A stretch of DNA of 64,000 bases from Solibaculum mannosilyticum (GTDB lineage: Bacteria > Bacillota > Clostridia > Oscillospirales > Acutalibacteraceae), in NCBI RefSeq assembly GCF_015140235.1, contig NZ_AP023321.1, forward strand, positions 2,036,501 through 2,100,500, written 5' to 3'. Both the position numbers and the translations under genes were made by a program. Within the stretch, counting starts at the first letter, position 1. Each line of letters opens with the position of its first letter. Positions 17,912 to 26,471 of this stretch are shown here, in pieces. The notes beneath the pieces were generated by a model, which had not been told where the DNA came from, ran no database searches, and saw only the letters and a list, made by a program, of their open reading frames with translations.

Positions 17912-18631
17912 ATGGCTCTTTGTGAGATCAAAAATTTGAGAAAAACCTATCCTTCTTTTACTCTATCTGAGTTGTCTTTTCAGCTGAACGCCGGACGGAT
18001 TGTGGGATTCATTGGCCGAAACGGAGCCGGAAAGACGACAACAATCAAATCTATGCTGGGACTTGTTCATCCTGATGGCGGCGAGATTGATTACTTCGGG
18101 CTGCCATTTTCCCAGCACGAGAAGCAGATAAAGCAGCGGATCGGGTATTCTACGGGAGCGGTCAACTACTATCCAAAGCGAAAAATAAAAGACATTGTTG
18201 CTGTCACAAGGATGTTCTTTGACACATGGAATGAAGAAGCGTATCGGGAATATCTTTCTTTATTTGCGCTGGACGAGAGCAAGATGCCTTCTGAACTCTC
18301 CGAAGGGATGCGGGTGAAGTTTAATTTGCTTTTGGCTCTGTCCCATAAATCGGAGATTCTCATTTTGGATGAGCCTACCAGCGGCCTTGATCCTTTCTCC
18401 CGTGATGAGCTGCTTGACATATTTGCAGAATTAAAAAAGCGTGGCGTTTCCATCCTGTTTTCCACCCACATCACCTCGGATATTGAGAAATGTGCCGACG
18501 ATATTCTGTATATTCGGGACGGAAAACTTGTAGCCAGCTACCCAAAAGAGGATTTCAGAAAAAACTGCTGTGAAGCAGGCGAAAGCATAGAAGAAGCAAT
18601 TTTGCGGATGGAAAGGAGTGCCAACATATGA
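17912..18631 (+). CDS. ABC transporter ATP-binding protein
   Basis: 239 residues. Walker A GRNGAGKTT (35-43), a Q-loop region near 85, a diverged signature LSEGMRVK and Walker B ILILDEPTSGLDP, followed by the switch region FSTHITSD. The sequence belongs to the CcmA/YtrB-like exporter ATPases that pair with small ABC-2 permeases. The substrate is unknown; related systems act in antimicrobial-peptide or drug resistance. It overlaps the permease gene by 4 nt. Confidence 0.9.
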   Translation: MALCEIKNLRKTYPSFTLSELSFQLNAGRIVGFIGRNGAGKTTTIKSMLGLVHPDGGEIDYFGLPFSQHEKQIKQRIGYSTGAVNYYPKRKIKDIVAVTRMFFDTWNEEAYREYLSLFALDESKMPSELSEGMRVKFNLLLALSHKSEILILDEPTSGLDPFSRDELLDIFAELKKRGVSILFSTHITSDIEKCADDILYIRDGKLVASYPKEDFRKNCCEAGESIEEAILRMERSANI

Positions 18632-19281
18632 TACGACTGTTGAAGAAAGAAATGAAGTTGGCTGCTTCGCCGCTATCTTATCTTTTTATTGTCTTTGGCC
18701 TGATGGCGTTTGTCCCCGGTTATCCTATCTTGGTCAGCGCCTTTTTCCTGTGCCTCGGCCTGTTCCAGTCCTTTCAGGCGGCGAGAGAGGCAAACGATAT
18801 CACCTATACGGCGCTCCTGCCGGTGGCGAAGGCAGATGTGGTCAGAGCAAAATACCTCTTTTGCGGATTTATCCAGCTTTGCTATTTTATGCTGACTGTC
18901 GCTGTAACTCTGATTCGTATGACTGTACTATCCGAAGCTGCGGTTTACAGGAGCAATCCGCTGATGAATGCCAATCTTGTCTATCTGGGCTTTGTGCTGC
19001 TGATTCTGGGGCTGTTCAATGGGATTTTTATTGGCGGCTTTTTTAGAACCGCCTATCAATTTGCCAAGCCCTTTGTAGCTTTTATTGTTGCAGCCTTTTT
19101 AGTTGTAGGACTTGGAGAGACGTTATTTCATATTCCGGGAATGGCGGCGCTGAATGCGTTCGGATTTGCACATATTGAATTGCAAGTATGCGTTCTTCTG
19201 CTTGGAGCGGGTCTGTATTTTTTACTCACCCTAATTTCCATACAGAAGGCGATGCGTGATTTTGAAAGGATCAATTTGTGA
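18628..19281 (+). CDS. ABC-2 type permease
   Basis: 217 residues with about six hydrophobic segments (near 15-50, 80-105, 118-140, 145-165, 185-205). It starts MIRLLKKEMKLAASPLSYLF and has an ANDITYTALLPVAKADVVRAK cytoplasmic segment typical of small ABC-2 permeases. Translation is coupled to the ATPase (ATGA overlap). It forms the membrane part of the exporter; the substrate is not predictable. Confidence 0.85.
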   Translation: MIRLLKKEMKLAASPLSYLFIVFGLMAFVPGYPILVSAFFLCLGLFQSFQAAREANDITYTALLPVAKADVVRAKYLFCGFIQLCYFMLTVAVTLIRMTVLSEAAVYRSNPLMNANLVYLGFVLLILGLFNGIFIGGFFRTAYQFAKPFVAFIVAAFLVVGLGETLFHIPGMAALNAFGFAHIELQVCVLLLGAGLYFLLTLISIQKAMRDFERINL

Positions 19282-19290
19282 CAATACAAT

Positions 19291-20076
19291 ATGGATAACG
19301 TAAATAACACTTTATATATTCCACTGTACGGTAAGGCAAAGGTCAGCCAAATGGGGATTATCCTTGAGGACAGGACTGCTGAAAAGATATGGGCGGAAAA
19401 TGCCGTACTACTGGGAAAGAAATCAAAGTCAAAATGGCTGGCCTATTTTATGGCAATGCGGGCAAGGGTTTTTGATGACTGGGTCAGAAAAATGCTTGCT
19501 ATGGATTCAGAAGTTCTTGTATTGCATATTGGATGTGGATTGGACAGCCGTGTACATCGTGTCGGGGCATCTGGCGTGCTTTGGTATGATCTGGATTTTC
19601 CGGAGGTCATCGCCCGGCGGAGAAAGTATTACAGCGAAGATGTCGATTATCACATGGTGGCTGGAGATGCAGCGCAGCCAGCATGGCTGGTAGAAATCCC
19701 GAGAAATCGGACAGCGGTGATCGTCATGGAGGGTATGGCCATGTATCTGCCCCCGGATGCGATGGAGCGGATGATGGCGATGTTGTCGCAGCATTTTTCT
19801 TCAGCTCACTTGATGATGGATGTGTATACAAACCTTGGAGCGAAACTATCAAAGTGGAAAAATCCCGTTACGGAAGTAGGGGTAACAACTGTTTACGGAT
19901 TGGAGCACCCTGCGGCACCGCTGGGGAAAAGCCAGATTCGCTATGTGCGGGAGCATTCTATGACTCCGCCAGAGTTGGTGAATCAGCTTACAGGAATGGA
20001 ACGTGTCCTCTTCAGATTCCTGTTTGCTGGAGGGACTGCAAAGAAACTGTATCGAATGTACGAGTATGAGTGGTAG
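19291..20076 (+). CDS. Class I SAM-dependent methyltransferase, LCM/TcmP-like
   Basis: 261 residues. The SAM motif VLHIGCGLDSRVHRV (about 76-90), the acidic YDLDFPEVI and the MEGMAMYL stretch are the pattern of the leucine carboxyl methyltransferase/TcmP family, which O-methylates carboxyl or hydroxyl groups of small molecules or proteins. It follows the ABC permease by 9 nt, so it is probably the last gene of the AbrB-ABC operon. A link between the methylated product and the exporter is inferred only from position. Confidence 0.8.
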   Translation: MDNVNNTLYIPLYGKAKVSQMGIILEDRTAEKIWAENAVLLGKKSKSKWLAYFMAMRARVFDDWVRKMLAMDSEVLVLHIGCGLDSRVHRVGASGVLWYDLDFPEVIARRRKYYSEDVDYHMVAGDAAQPAWLVEIPRNRTAVIVMEGMAMYLPPDAMERMMAMLSQHFSSAHLMMDVYTNLGAKLSKWKNPVTEVGVTTVYGLEHPAAPLGKSQIRYVREHSMTPPELVNQLTGMERVLFRFLFAGGTAKKLYRMYEYEW

Positions 20077-20160
20077 CGGTGATGATATGATTTATCAAAA
20101 CGACCGATATTTACGGAAATTGTTGCAGTGAATATTAGGAAGTAATGTCTGCAACAAAGA

Positions 20161-20215
20161 AAAACCGCTGCAATTTTCATCCCCACGCAGGATGGAAGTT
20201 GCAGCGGTTTTGTAT
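20161..20215. terminator. Strong bidirectional terminator
   Basis: Arms of 22 nt (20161-20182 and 20190-20211) pair with only two G-U wobbles around a 7-nt loop. They are flanked by AAAA on the left and TTTTGTATTTT on the right. It ends the AbrB-ABC-methyltransferase operon; on minus, the opposite U-tract could stop DUF6076 transcripts. Confidence 0.8.
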
Positions 20216-20232
20216 TTTCTGAGCATTGTTGT

Positions 20233-20254
20233 CAAACTGTATTTTTACAGTTTG
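20233..20254. repeat. Perfect 9-bp hairpin in the 20.2-20.6 kb non-coding stretch
   Basis: CAAACTGTA and TACAGTTTG around TTTT. The surrounding 20216-20599 holds no gene I trust. It has an open minus-strand frame (20177-20530) with a Pro/Arg/Ser-rich translation and no start signal, judged spurious. The stretch is G+C-rich with several short inverted repeats and may be a structured RNA or element-specific regulatory DNA. Confidence 0.4.
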
Positions 20255-20599
20255 GGTACCACTTGCGAAGAAAATAGGCGGGTGTCCAGAGGGGCGTAGT
20301 CCCTTTGGCTCTGGGTTTCCAATAGGGGCGAGCAGCACCCCTGTTGGCACACGATTTTCCGTAGGAAAGTCTAGTGTGTTATACCTTTGCTTCCGGCTGA
20401 CGCCGGGAAGGGGCTGACTGCGGCATCTGCGACTTGGGCGGATGGGCAGCAGGCAGGCACTTTTCGACGGCAGTAGGGCAGGCGGATTTTGTACGGTCAC
20501 GGACGAAATCGAGATTTGCACATAGGGCAAAATCCGCCTGCCCGGAAAAGGAAGCAGAGGTATATCATCCCCCGTCCCGCCGCAGCGACAACGCCCTTA

Positions 20600-21511
20600 T
20601 TAGTCTGCTTCCCCCTTGGATTTCTCACGGCTCTTGTAGACGTTATACTGGTTCTTGCACCGTGGGCTGCAAAAGGCTGCATTGGATCGGCTGCCCAAAA
20701 ACACTTTCTGGCAGTGCTTGCACAAGCGCAGGGGCTGGTCATCGTCCACCAGCATGAAGCTGAACATCATCTGGATACCCAGCAAAAGGGAGTGAAAATC
20801 CCAGTAGATGGTGGGCTTATCCAGTAACTCGATGTGGTAGCTGGGAGCGATCCCGCCAAATGCGGCTATGGCCTTGCGGTACAGTCCCCTTGCATCCTCG
20901 TCGGTGGAATCAAAGTCATTGTAGTACAGGATGGACGTAGACAGAGTAAACGCCCAGTCCTTGAACTGCTGGGCAACCCAGTCGTAGGGTTCCGCATATT
21001 CCCGCTGGAAGCTCATGTTCTTCGCCATCGGCTCGTCCATGAAAGTCATGGTCAGGGCAACCATCGTCCAGTCTCCCGACACATTCCACGTGGATTCAAT
21101 GCCTTTCTTCACCAAGTCCAGCTGGTCAAAGGGATAAAACAGGGACAGGTATTGGTCTGTCACCATGGATTCTTCCTTGATGAAGTGGTTTTTCGGCAGA
21201 TATACCGCCTCATAGTCCATAAAGGTCGGCGTGGTGGGCAGAGCGGTCATCAGCCCCAGCAGGCCGTACCGGGTGACGAACTCCATCACCGCCTTTTCCA
21301 CTTCTGCTTCCGGCTTGCGCCCCATCATCAGCATCCCCACATTCAGCGCATCCAGCACAATGTTCGGGACCTCTTTCAGCGGATTGTAGACATCCGGTTT
21401 TGCATTCTTGCCGGGGGTAATATACCGTTTGCCATCTTTCGCTGTTTTCAGTTCATAATGATCGTACCGCACCCAATGGGAACGGGACTGTTCAAACAAA
21501 TTTTTCATCAT
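20600..21511 (-). CDS. DUF6076-type protein with C-terminal zinc finger
   Basis: 303 residues. A largely helical N-terminal two-thirds without known catalytic motifs is followed by a treble-clef/zinc-ribbon-like end: CKHCQKVFLGSRSNAAFCS and then CKNQY, i.e. CxxC...CxxxC near 266-290, similar to DUF6076/CGNR-type fingers. Proteins like this recur in clostridial mobile elements. It lies 31 nt after the sigma-like gene on the same strand. Function unknown; DNA or RNA binding through the zinc finger is possible. Confidence 0.7.
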   Translation of the reverse strand: MMKNLFEQSRSHWVRYDHYELKTAKDGKRYITPGKNAKPDVYNPLKEVPNIVLDALNVGMLMMGRKPEAEVEKAVMEFVTRYGLLGLMTALPTTPTFMDYEAVYLPKNHFIKEESMVTDQYLSLFYPFDQLDLVKKGIESTWNVSGDWTMVALTMTFMDEPMAKNMSFQREYAEPYDWVAQQFKDWAFTLSTSILYYNDFDSTDEDARGLYRKAIAAFGGIAPSYHIELLDKPTIYWDFHSLLLGIQMMFSFMLVDDDQPLRLCKHCQKVFLGSRSNAAFCSPRCKNQYNVYKSREKSKGEAD

Positions 21512-21542
21512 ACACGCCCTTTCTCCTTAATCGTCCCAATTA

Positions 21543-22394
21543 TCAGGGGCGGTTTTTCTTTTTTCTGCGCTTGGTCTTGTTCTCCCGCCGGATCACGGCA
21601 TCTTTCCCCTGTTTCTTTGCGATTTTCGAGTATTCCTCCAAAAACTGATGTTCCCGCAAGGTCAAGCTACCGCCATGCTCCTGCTTACCGCACAGATGGT
21701 CATACATCTGGCGCTGCAATTTCTTGTGGATGGTTTTCCGCAGTTTGCGGATGTTGCGGTCAGACTGCCCACGCACAGCGGCAAGCCGGGTGGTGCTGTA
21801 CAGCCGCAAAGAGAGGAAATACAGAACTTCCTTATGTTCCTCGCTCAGTTCCTCCACCATGCGGGAAACAAAGGCATCGGCGGTCAGGTTGTGCATCTCA
21901 TAGGGGCAGTCAAACAGGATGTCCAGAAAGTTCCCGGCCATCAGCTGCCGGTATGCGGGGTTGTTCATCCATCGGGGAATGAGCTTCGGTTCCGGCGCCG
22001 CCTGATATTCCATCGGCACATCCCCACGGAGATTTTCGTGGTCCCGCTCCCTGCGCTCCCGATTCTGATCCAGCTTGTCCCATTCCCCTACGACGACCCG
22101 GAAGTCCTTTTCGGTGCGGGCTGCTTCCTCCAGCCGCCGCACAGCTTCCGCCCGAATTTCCCGTTTCAGTCGCTTTTCGCTGACCGAGGCGGCTTCTTCT
22201 TCCTCGGTTTCCAGTTCCGCTTCATAATCGACGGGATGCTCGTCCTGCTCCAGCTCACTTTCCAGTTCTGCCAGACGTTCTTCTGCAAGCGCCTGCTCCA
22301 GCGTTTCCACCGCCGCATCAGCGCCTGTCCCATCGTCCCATCCGGTGAAGCCACCCTCGGTATCCAGAAGTTCGTTATCAGACAGATACGCCAT
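21543..22394 (-). CDS. Sigma-70 region-4-like helix-turn-helix protein of the element
   Basis: 283 residues. The N-terminal ~120 residues are very acidic and coiled (repeated E/D/L, for example LESELEQDEHPVDYEAEL). The stretch LSEEHKEVLYFLSLRLYSTTRLAAVRGQSDRNIRKLRKTI (about 190-230) resembles a sigma-70 region 4 HTH. The C-terminus is a run of K/R. A role as element-specific transcription factor is inferred. It is divergent from the primase operon. Confidence 0.65.
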   Translation of the reverse strand: MAYLSDNELLDTEGGFTGWDDGTGADAAVETLEQALAEERLAELESELEQDEHPVDYEAELETEEEEAASVSEKRLKREIRAEAVRRLEEAARTEKDFRVVVGEWDKLDQNRERRERDHENLRGDVPMEYQAAPEPKLIPRWMNNPAYRQLMAGNFLDILFDCPYEMHNLTADAFVSRMVEELSEEHKEVLYFLSLRLYSTTRLAAVRGQSDRNIRKLRKTIHKKLQRQMYDHLCGKQEHGGSLTLREHQFLEEYSKIAKKQGKDAVIRRENKTKRRKKKNRP

Positions 22395-22478
22395 GACCTC
22401 ACCTCTCTAAAAAAATATTTTGTGATTTTTCAAAAATGGTTCCGTTTTGCACCCCGGATTTCTCCTATTAGTGAAAGG

Positions 22479-22505
22479 GTAATCTAAAATCAGATTACTT
22501 TTTCC
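22479..22505 (+). terminator. Short terminator-like hairpin ahead of the primase operon
   Basis: GTAATCT/AGATTAC with a 6-nt loop followed by seven Ts, in the 218-bp divergent region between the sigma-like gene and the CHC2 gene. It could stop read-through or attenuate the primase operon if transcription starts upstream; I could not place a clear promoter. Confidence 0.5.
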
Positions 22506-22612
22506 GGAACTATATCAACATTATACAACGACTGCGCCGGAAGCGCAAGAAAGAGAGGTTCTATGGTAAAAAACGGCACCCAGTATTTTCTTTCGGAAGG
22601 GAGTGAGCAGTA

Positions 22613-23233
22613 ATGACATGGTTTGAGCTGATAAAACAAGTTGTCCGGGTTCCGGAGGTTGCGGCCTATTATGGGCTGCAAGTCAGCCGAAACGGCATGG
22701 CCTGTTGTCCCTTCCACGATGACTGGCATCCCAGCATGAAGCTGAACGAGAGGTACTTTTACTGTTTCGGCTGCGGAGCCACCGGCGATGTGATTGACCT
22801 GGTGGCGAGGTTGTTCGGCCTGAGCAGCTACGAGGCGGCTAAAAAGCTGTCTTATGACTTCGGGATTGACCCGGACAAGCCACCAGCGGCAATCGCCATG
22901 CCCAGACCAAAACGTCCTCTGCTGAAAGCATACCGGCAGGAGGAGGTTCGCTGCCTGCGGGTATTGTGCGATTATCTGCATCTTCTGGAACGCTGGAAGG
23001 TACAGCACGCACCTAAGAGACCGGAAGATAATCTGGATGATCGGTTTGTGGAAGCCTGCCAGATGCTGGACTATGTGGAGTATCTGGCAGATTTGCTGAT
23101 TGCCGCCGAGCTGGAACAGCGGGTAAAAATTGTAGAAATGCTGAACAAGGATGGCCTGATCGCCGGTTTGGAGGAACGGTTAAAGAGATTGGAAAAGGAG
23201 GAAGTCACCCATGAAGAAAAACAAGCAGCCTGA
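22613..23233 (+). CDS. CHC2 zinc-finger primase-like protein
   Basis: 206 residues. A DnaG-type CHC2 zinc finger is clear: C32-x2-H35 in CCPFHDDWHPSMK and C51-x2-C54 in YCFGCGATGDVIDLV. There is no TOPRIM domain, so it is probably an accessory or half-primase working with the downstream helicase in element replication. The C-terminus is helical. The start follows GGAGTGAGCAGT. It overlaps the next gene by 23 nt. Confidence 0.85.
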   Translation: MTWFELIKQVVRVPEVAAYYGLQVSRNGMACCPFHDDWHPSMKLNERYFYCFGCGATGDVIDLVARLFGLSSYEAAKKLSYDFGIDPDKPPAAIAMPRPKRPLLKAYRQEEVRCLRVLCDYLHLLERWKVQHAPKRPEDNLDDRFVEACQMLDYVEYLADLLIAAELEQRVKIVEMLNKDGLIAGLEERLKRLEKEEVTHEEKQAA

Positions 23234-24590
23234 CGGGATGCCCGTTTGGTTTGATGGAAAAAGCATCAACGAAGCCCTGTTTTGTGAGGAGTTCTTGCAG
23301 ACGCACAAGATCATCTTCACAAACGGGGCTTTTTTCACGCCCGAAGGCCGTGTGACCGATGAGCTGCCTTTGCGGGGAGAGATTTTTGAGGAGCTGAAAT
23401 GCTGTGCGGTCAGCAACATTCCCCGCAAAATCAGCAACATTGTGGAGCTGATGAAGCTGGCGGCGCTGGCGGAGGATTTTCCCCCGGAGCCGGACCGGAT
23501 TCACCTTTCCAACGGGACACTTTTTCTGGATGGGACCTTTGCGAAGGGAAAGCCGAAAATCGTCCGCAACCGTTTCCCCGTGGCCTACAACCCCAACGCT
23601 CCGGAACCTGTCCTCTGGCTGCAATTTCTGGATGGCCTGCTCTACCCGGAGGACATCCCCACCTTGCAGGAATATATCGGCTACTGCCTGATCCCCAGCA
23701 ATAAGGGACAGCGGATGATGGTGATTAAGGGCAGCGGCGGCGAAGGAAAGTCGCAGATCGGCGCTGTGCTGGGAACTTTGTTCGGCTCCAACATGAAGGA
23801 CGGCAGCATCGGGAAAATATCCGAGAACCGTTTTGCACGTGCCGATTTGGAACATATCCTCCTGTGCGTGGATGACGATATGCGGATGGAGGCCCTTCGC
23901 CAAACCAACTATGTGAAATCCATCGTCACTGCCCAGGGTAAGATGGATTTGGAACGCAAGGGCAAGCAGAGCTATCAGGGATGGATGTGCGCCCGGCTGC
24001 TGGCCTTCTCCAACGGAGATTTGCAGGCGCTGTTTGACCGCAGCGACGGATTTTACCGCCGCCAGCTGGTGCTGACCACGAAAGAAAAACCAGATGGCCG
24101 TGTGGATGATCCCGACCTTGCCGAGAAGATGAAAGCCGAGGTGGAGGGTATTCTGCTGTGGGCTTTTGAGGGATTGCAGCGGCTGGCCGCCAACAACTTC
24201 AAATTCACCGAAAGTGAGCGCACCAGAGGGAATCGGGAGGCAGTCAAACGGGACAATAACAATGTCTATGATTTTCTGGATTCTGACGGGTATGTTCGCC
24301 TGAAAGCCGATTTATCTGCCAGCTCCAAAGAGCTGTATGAGGCATACCAGATTTACTGCACCGAGAACAACCTGCCTGCCCTGAAACCCCGCAGCTTCAG
24401 CGAAGCCCTGATCGCCTGCCAGAGCCGCTACAATCTGGAATACTGCAACAATGTGACCAACGCAGCCGGACGGCGGGTGCGTGGCTTTCTGGGGATTGCG
24501 GTACTGGTGAGAAATCATATATCAGTGTTTTCCGGTGATTCGATGCGTACGTACGTACCGGAAGATGTGCCGGAGGAATGGCGGCGCTGA
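23211..24590 (+). CDS. Phage/plasmid P4-type SF3 helicase (D5-like)
   Basis: 459 residues. The D5-like N-terminal region is followed by an SF3 helicase core: Walker A GSGGEGKS (174-181), Walker B ILLCVDDDM (about 224-232), and motif C around LLAFSNGDLQALFDRSDGFYRR. Together with the CHC2 protein it probably unwinds and primes the element circle. The start at 23211 has AAGGAGG upstream. Its last codons run through a CGTACGTACG repeat (see 24545-24609). Confidence 0.9.
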   Translation: MKKNKQPDGMPVWFDGKSINEALFCEEFLQTHKIIFTNGAFFTPEGRVTDELPLRGEIFEELKCCAVSNIPRKISNIVELMKLAALAEDFPPEPDRIHLSNGTLFLDGTFAKGKPKIVRNRFPVAYNPNAPEPVLWLQFLDGLLYPEDIPTLQEYIGYCLIPSNKGQRMMVIKGSGGEGKSQIGAVLGTLFGSNMKDGSIGKISENRFARADLEHILLCVDDDMRMEALRQTNYVKSIVTAQGKMDLERKGKQSYQGWMCARLLAFSNGDLQALFDRSDGFYRRQLVLTTKEKPDGRVDDPDLAEKMKAEVEGILLWAFEGLQRLAANNFKFTESERTRGNREAVKRDNNNVYDFLDSDGYVRLKADLSASSKELYEAYQIYCTENNLPALKPRSFSEALIACQSRYNLEYCNNVTNAAGRRVRGFLGIAVLVRNHISVFSGDSMRTYVPEDVPEEWRR

Positions 24591-24609
24591 GCCATGTACG
24601 TACGTACGC
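24545..24609. repeat. 14-bp perfect inverted repeat made of GTAC units
   Basis: GCGTACGTACGTAC (24545-24558) and GTACGTACGTACGC (24596-24609) lie 37 nt apart across the helicase stop codon. Each arm is itself a run of the palindrome GTAC. The position between the replication genes and the mobilization region suggests a protein-binding site, for instance for replication initiation. Confidence 0.75.
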
Positions 24610-24743
24610 TTTGATTGACCGTTGTTCTCCCTTTTATAGCAATTCAGCGGCTATGTCAGTCAGAATCACTGGTCAAATCCCCATGCTAAATCAAGGCAAG
24701 TGGAAATCGAAAAGTATTTGCCTATTGGAAGAAATCATTTTGC

Positions 24744-24805
24744 GAAACCGTGCTTCTCGCCCCGGTGAACCGGGTGCATGGAATCATGGGGAAATGCACG
24801 GTTTC
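24744..24805. other. Candidate origin of transfer (oriT)
   Basis: GAAACCGTGC (24744-24753) and GCACGGTTTC (24796-24805) form a perfect 10-bp inverted repeat. It encloses a second hairpin, CCCGG-TGAA-CCGGG (24761-24774). It lies in a gene-free stretch (24591-24980) just upstream of the relaxase operon, the usual place of oriT. The downstream GTCAAGTCACACGTAACGG may hold the nick. A nick site was not identified. Confidence 0.5.
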
Positions 24806-24911
24806 AAGTCAAGTCACACGTAACGGAAAAGTCGGAAGGTGCGACCTATGGGCAGGACATCACACCGGCAATTCTGAACGGATTTGGTGACAAGGAGATT
24901 TTTCACCACAC

Positions 24912-24954
24912 AGCGAAGCGGTTATGCCAGAGGGCGTGCCAGCTTCGCTTTTTT
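24912..24954 (+). terminator. Terminator ahead of the relaxase operon
   Basis: AGCGAAGC (24912-24919) pairs with GCTTCGCT (24942-24949), followed by TTTTTT. It lies 27 nt before the small mobilization gene, so it either isolates the operon or attenuates it. Confidence 0.7.
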
Positions 24955-24980
24955 ATCAAGTAAATTTAGGAGGATTTTTG

Positions 24981-25202
24981 ATGATGACGGTACGCAACGA
25001 GATTAAGGCACAGATCGTCCGGGCCGGATATACCATGCAGGAGGTAGTTGACCGGCTCCATGAGGAATACGACTGGTCGGACAGTGTTTCCAACCTGTCC
25101 GCCAAACTCCAGCGGGAATCCATCCGCTACAAGGAGGTTGTGGAGCTGGCCGATGTGCTGGGATATGACCTGATCTGGCAGAAACGGAGAGACAGAGTAT
25201 GA
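24981..25202 (+). CDS. Small HTH-like mobilization partner
   Basis: 73 residues starting MMTVRNEIKAQIVRAGYTMQ, with GGAGGATTTTTG before the ATG at 24981. The frame opens earlier (24924), but that part falls in the terminator. The pattern of short helices (VVDRLHEEYDW, SVSNLSAKLQRESIRYKEVVELADVLGYDL) looks like an XRE-like/DUF6471-type helix-turn-helix. It overlaps the MobV gene by 4 nt, so it is likely a relaxosome accessory or a repressor of mob. Function inferred. Confidence 0.75.
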   Translation: MMTVRNEIKAQIVRAGYTMQEVVDRLHEEYDWSDSVSNLSAKLQRESIRYKEVVELADVLGYDLIWQKRRDRV

Positions 25203-26179
25203 GCAAACCACAGTATGCTATTCTTCGCTTTGCCAAGTACAAGGGACCGGAAATTGGGAACATCGAAGCCCACAATGAGCGCACCAAAGAGAAATACGCT
25301 AGCAACCCCGATGTGGACATCAGCAGGAGCAAGTATAATTTCCATCTGATCGAGCCAGAACGAAAATATCGTGCGGAGGCGGAGCGGCAGATCAAAGAAG
25401 CCGGTTGCCGTACCCGGTCAGACAGTGTTCGAGTCGTGGAAGCCCTGGTAACTGCCACACCGGAGTTCTTTCAGAGAAAGAAGAGATCTGAGATCAGAGC
25501 CTATTTTCAAGAGGCGCTGACCTTTCTCCAGCAAAACCAAGACCCCAAAACAATCATATCCGCCGTGGTGCATATGGACGAGAAAACGCCCCATATGCAC
25601 CTTTCTTTTGTCCCGCTGACTGTGGATGGCAGGCTCAGCGCCAAGGAGATCGTGGGAAATAAGAAAAAGCTGACCCAGTGGCAGGACAAGTTCTGGGAAC
25701 ACATGGTGCGGAAATATCCCGACCTGGAGCGTGGGGAAAGCGCCAGCCAGACCGGACGTGACCACATCCCGCCCAGAGTGTTCAAAGAGATGACCCGCCT
25801 GACCAAGCAAAAAGCCAAGCTGGAAGAACTGCTGGCCGGTATTGGAGCCTTTAACGCAAAAAGCAGAGCTGCCGAGATTGCGGCTCTGCTGGATCAGTAT
25901 ATCCCTGCGGTGGAGCAGATGCACAGCACCATGAAGAAGTATCAGGTGGCATTTACGGAAACCACCGTGGAAAACAAAAAGCTGAAACAGGAGAACGCTC
26001 AGCTGGAGCAATCCCTAGAGAAAGCAACCCAAGAAAGCACTTTGAAGCAGCTGGCCGATGCCAAGCTGCGGCGGGACTATGCTGACGCTGTGGCGGTGCT
26101 GGATCGCATTCCTAAAGAAGTGCTGGCAGAGTATATGCACAAACCGGACAGACGGAGGATAAATGCCTATGATAGATGA
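25199..26179 (+). CDS. MobV-family relaxase (Pre/Mob)
   Basis: 326 residues. Motif I HNER (H25) and motif III HMDEKTPHMH (125-134), with the metal-binding histidines, identify the MobV/Pre family. These enzymes nick oriT and stay bound to the 5' end, allowing transfer by a helper conjugative element. The C-terminal third is a coiled coil (QENAQLEQSLEKATQ and following). It shows that the 12.5-kb element is mobilizable. Confidence 0.92.
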   Translation: MSKPQYAILRFAKYKGPEIGNIEAHNERTKEKYASNPDVDISRSKYNFHLIEPERKYRAEAERQIKEAGCRTRSDSVRVVEALVTATPEFFQRKKRSEIRAYFQEALTFLQQNQDPKTIISAVVHMDEKTPHMHLSFVPLTVDGRLSAKEIVGNKKKLTQWQDKFWEHMVRKYPDLERGESASQTGRDHIPPRVFKEMTRLTKQKAKLEELLAGIGAFNAKSRAAEIAALLDQYIPAVEQMHSTMKKYQVAFTETTVENKKLKQENAQLEQSLEKATQESTLKQLADAKLRRDYADAVAVLDRIPKEVLAEYMHKPDRRRINAYDR

Positions 26180-26345
26180 GTGGAACGGCCTTGCCGTTTT
26201 ACTGGCAGATATGATTGAAAAATATGCTGGGGAACTGGACTTAGATGCTTTGCCCGCTCCAATGTTTCCCGAGGAGAAAGCCGCAAAACACAACACAACT
26301 AAAAATGTTTACAAAGAAAATGTTGAAACGCAAAAAGCGGCGTGA
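26163..26345 (+). CDS. Small hypothetical protein after the relaxase
   Basis: 60 residues (or 58 from the second ATG, 26169) overlapping the relaxase stop by 17 nt. GGAGG at 26155-26159 fits the second ATG better. Acidic, starting IDEWNGLAVLLADMIEKYAGEL, with no recognised domain. Its 3' end overlaps the promoter of the DUF262 gene. Real expression is uncertain. Confidence 0.5.
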   Translation: MPMIDEWNGLAVLLADMIEKYAGELDLDALPAPMFPEEKAAKHNTTKNVYKENVETQKAA

Positions 26346-26351
26346 TACAAT
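26323..26351 (+). promoter_or_regulatory. Promoter of the DUF262 gene
   Basis: TTGAAA (26323-26328) and TACAAT (26346-26351) with a 17-bp spacer. The transcript would start near 26358, leaving a ~115-nt leader with the hairpin at 26374-26410. Confidence 0.7.
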
Positions 26352-26373
26352 AATCGTGTGGTAATTGTCCAAA

Positions 26374-26410
26374 CTCAATATAGGGAGAGCAGGAGCCTCC
26401 CTATATTGAG
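26374..26410 (+). repeat. 14-bp perfect hairpin in the DUF262 leader
   Basis: CTCAATATAGGGAG (26374-26387) and CTCCCTATATTGAG (26397-26410) around a 9-nt loop, with no U-tract after it. It could be an operator, an mRNA stabiliser or a target of a regulator of the DUF262 gene. Confidence 0.65.
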
Positions 26411-26471
26411 GTATATTAGTTTGATGTGATGAACGAGCGGATGTCATAATCAGAAAGAGAAGGTGTTGAGG

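Noticed and set aside
20177-20530. Open frame of 117 codons on minus (MPYVQISISSVTVQ...)
   Set aside because: Pro/Arg/Ser-rich, no ribosome site, lies across a strong bidirectional terminator and short hairpins; looks like a spurious frame in structured non-coding DNA.
24924-24980. Longer N-terminus for the small mobilization protein
   Set aside because: The extra codons lie inside a terminator hairpin; GGAGGATTTTTG fits the ATG at 24981.
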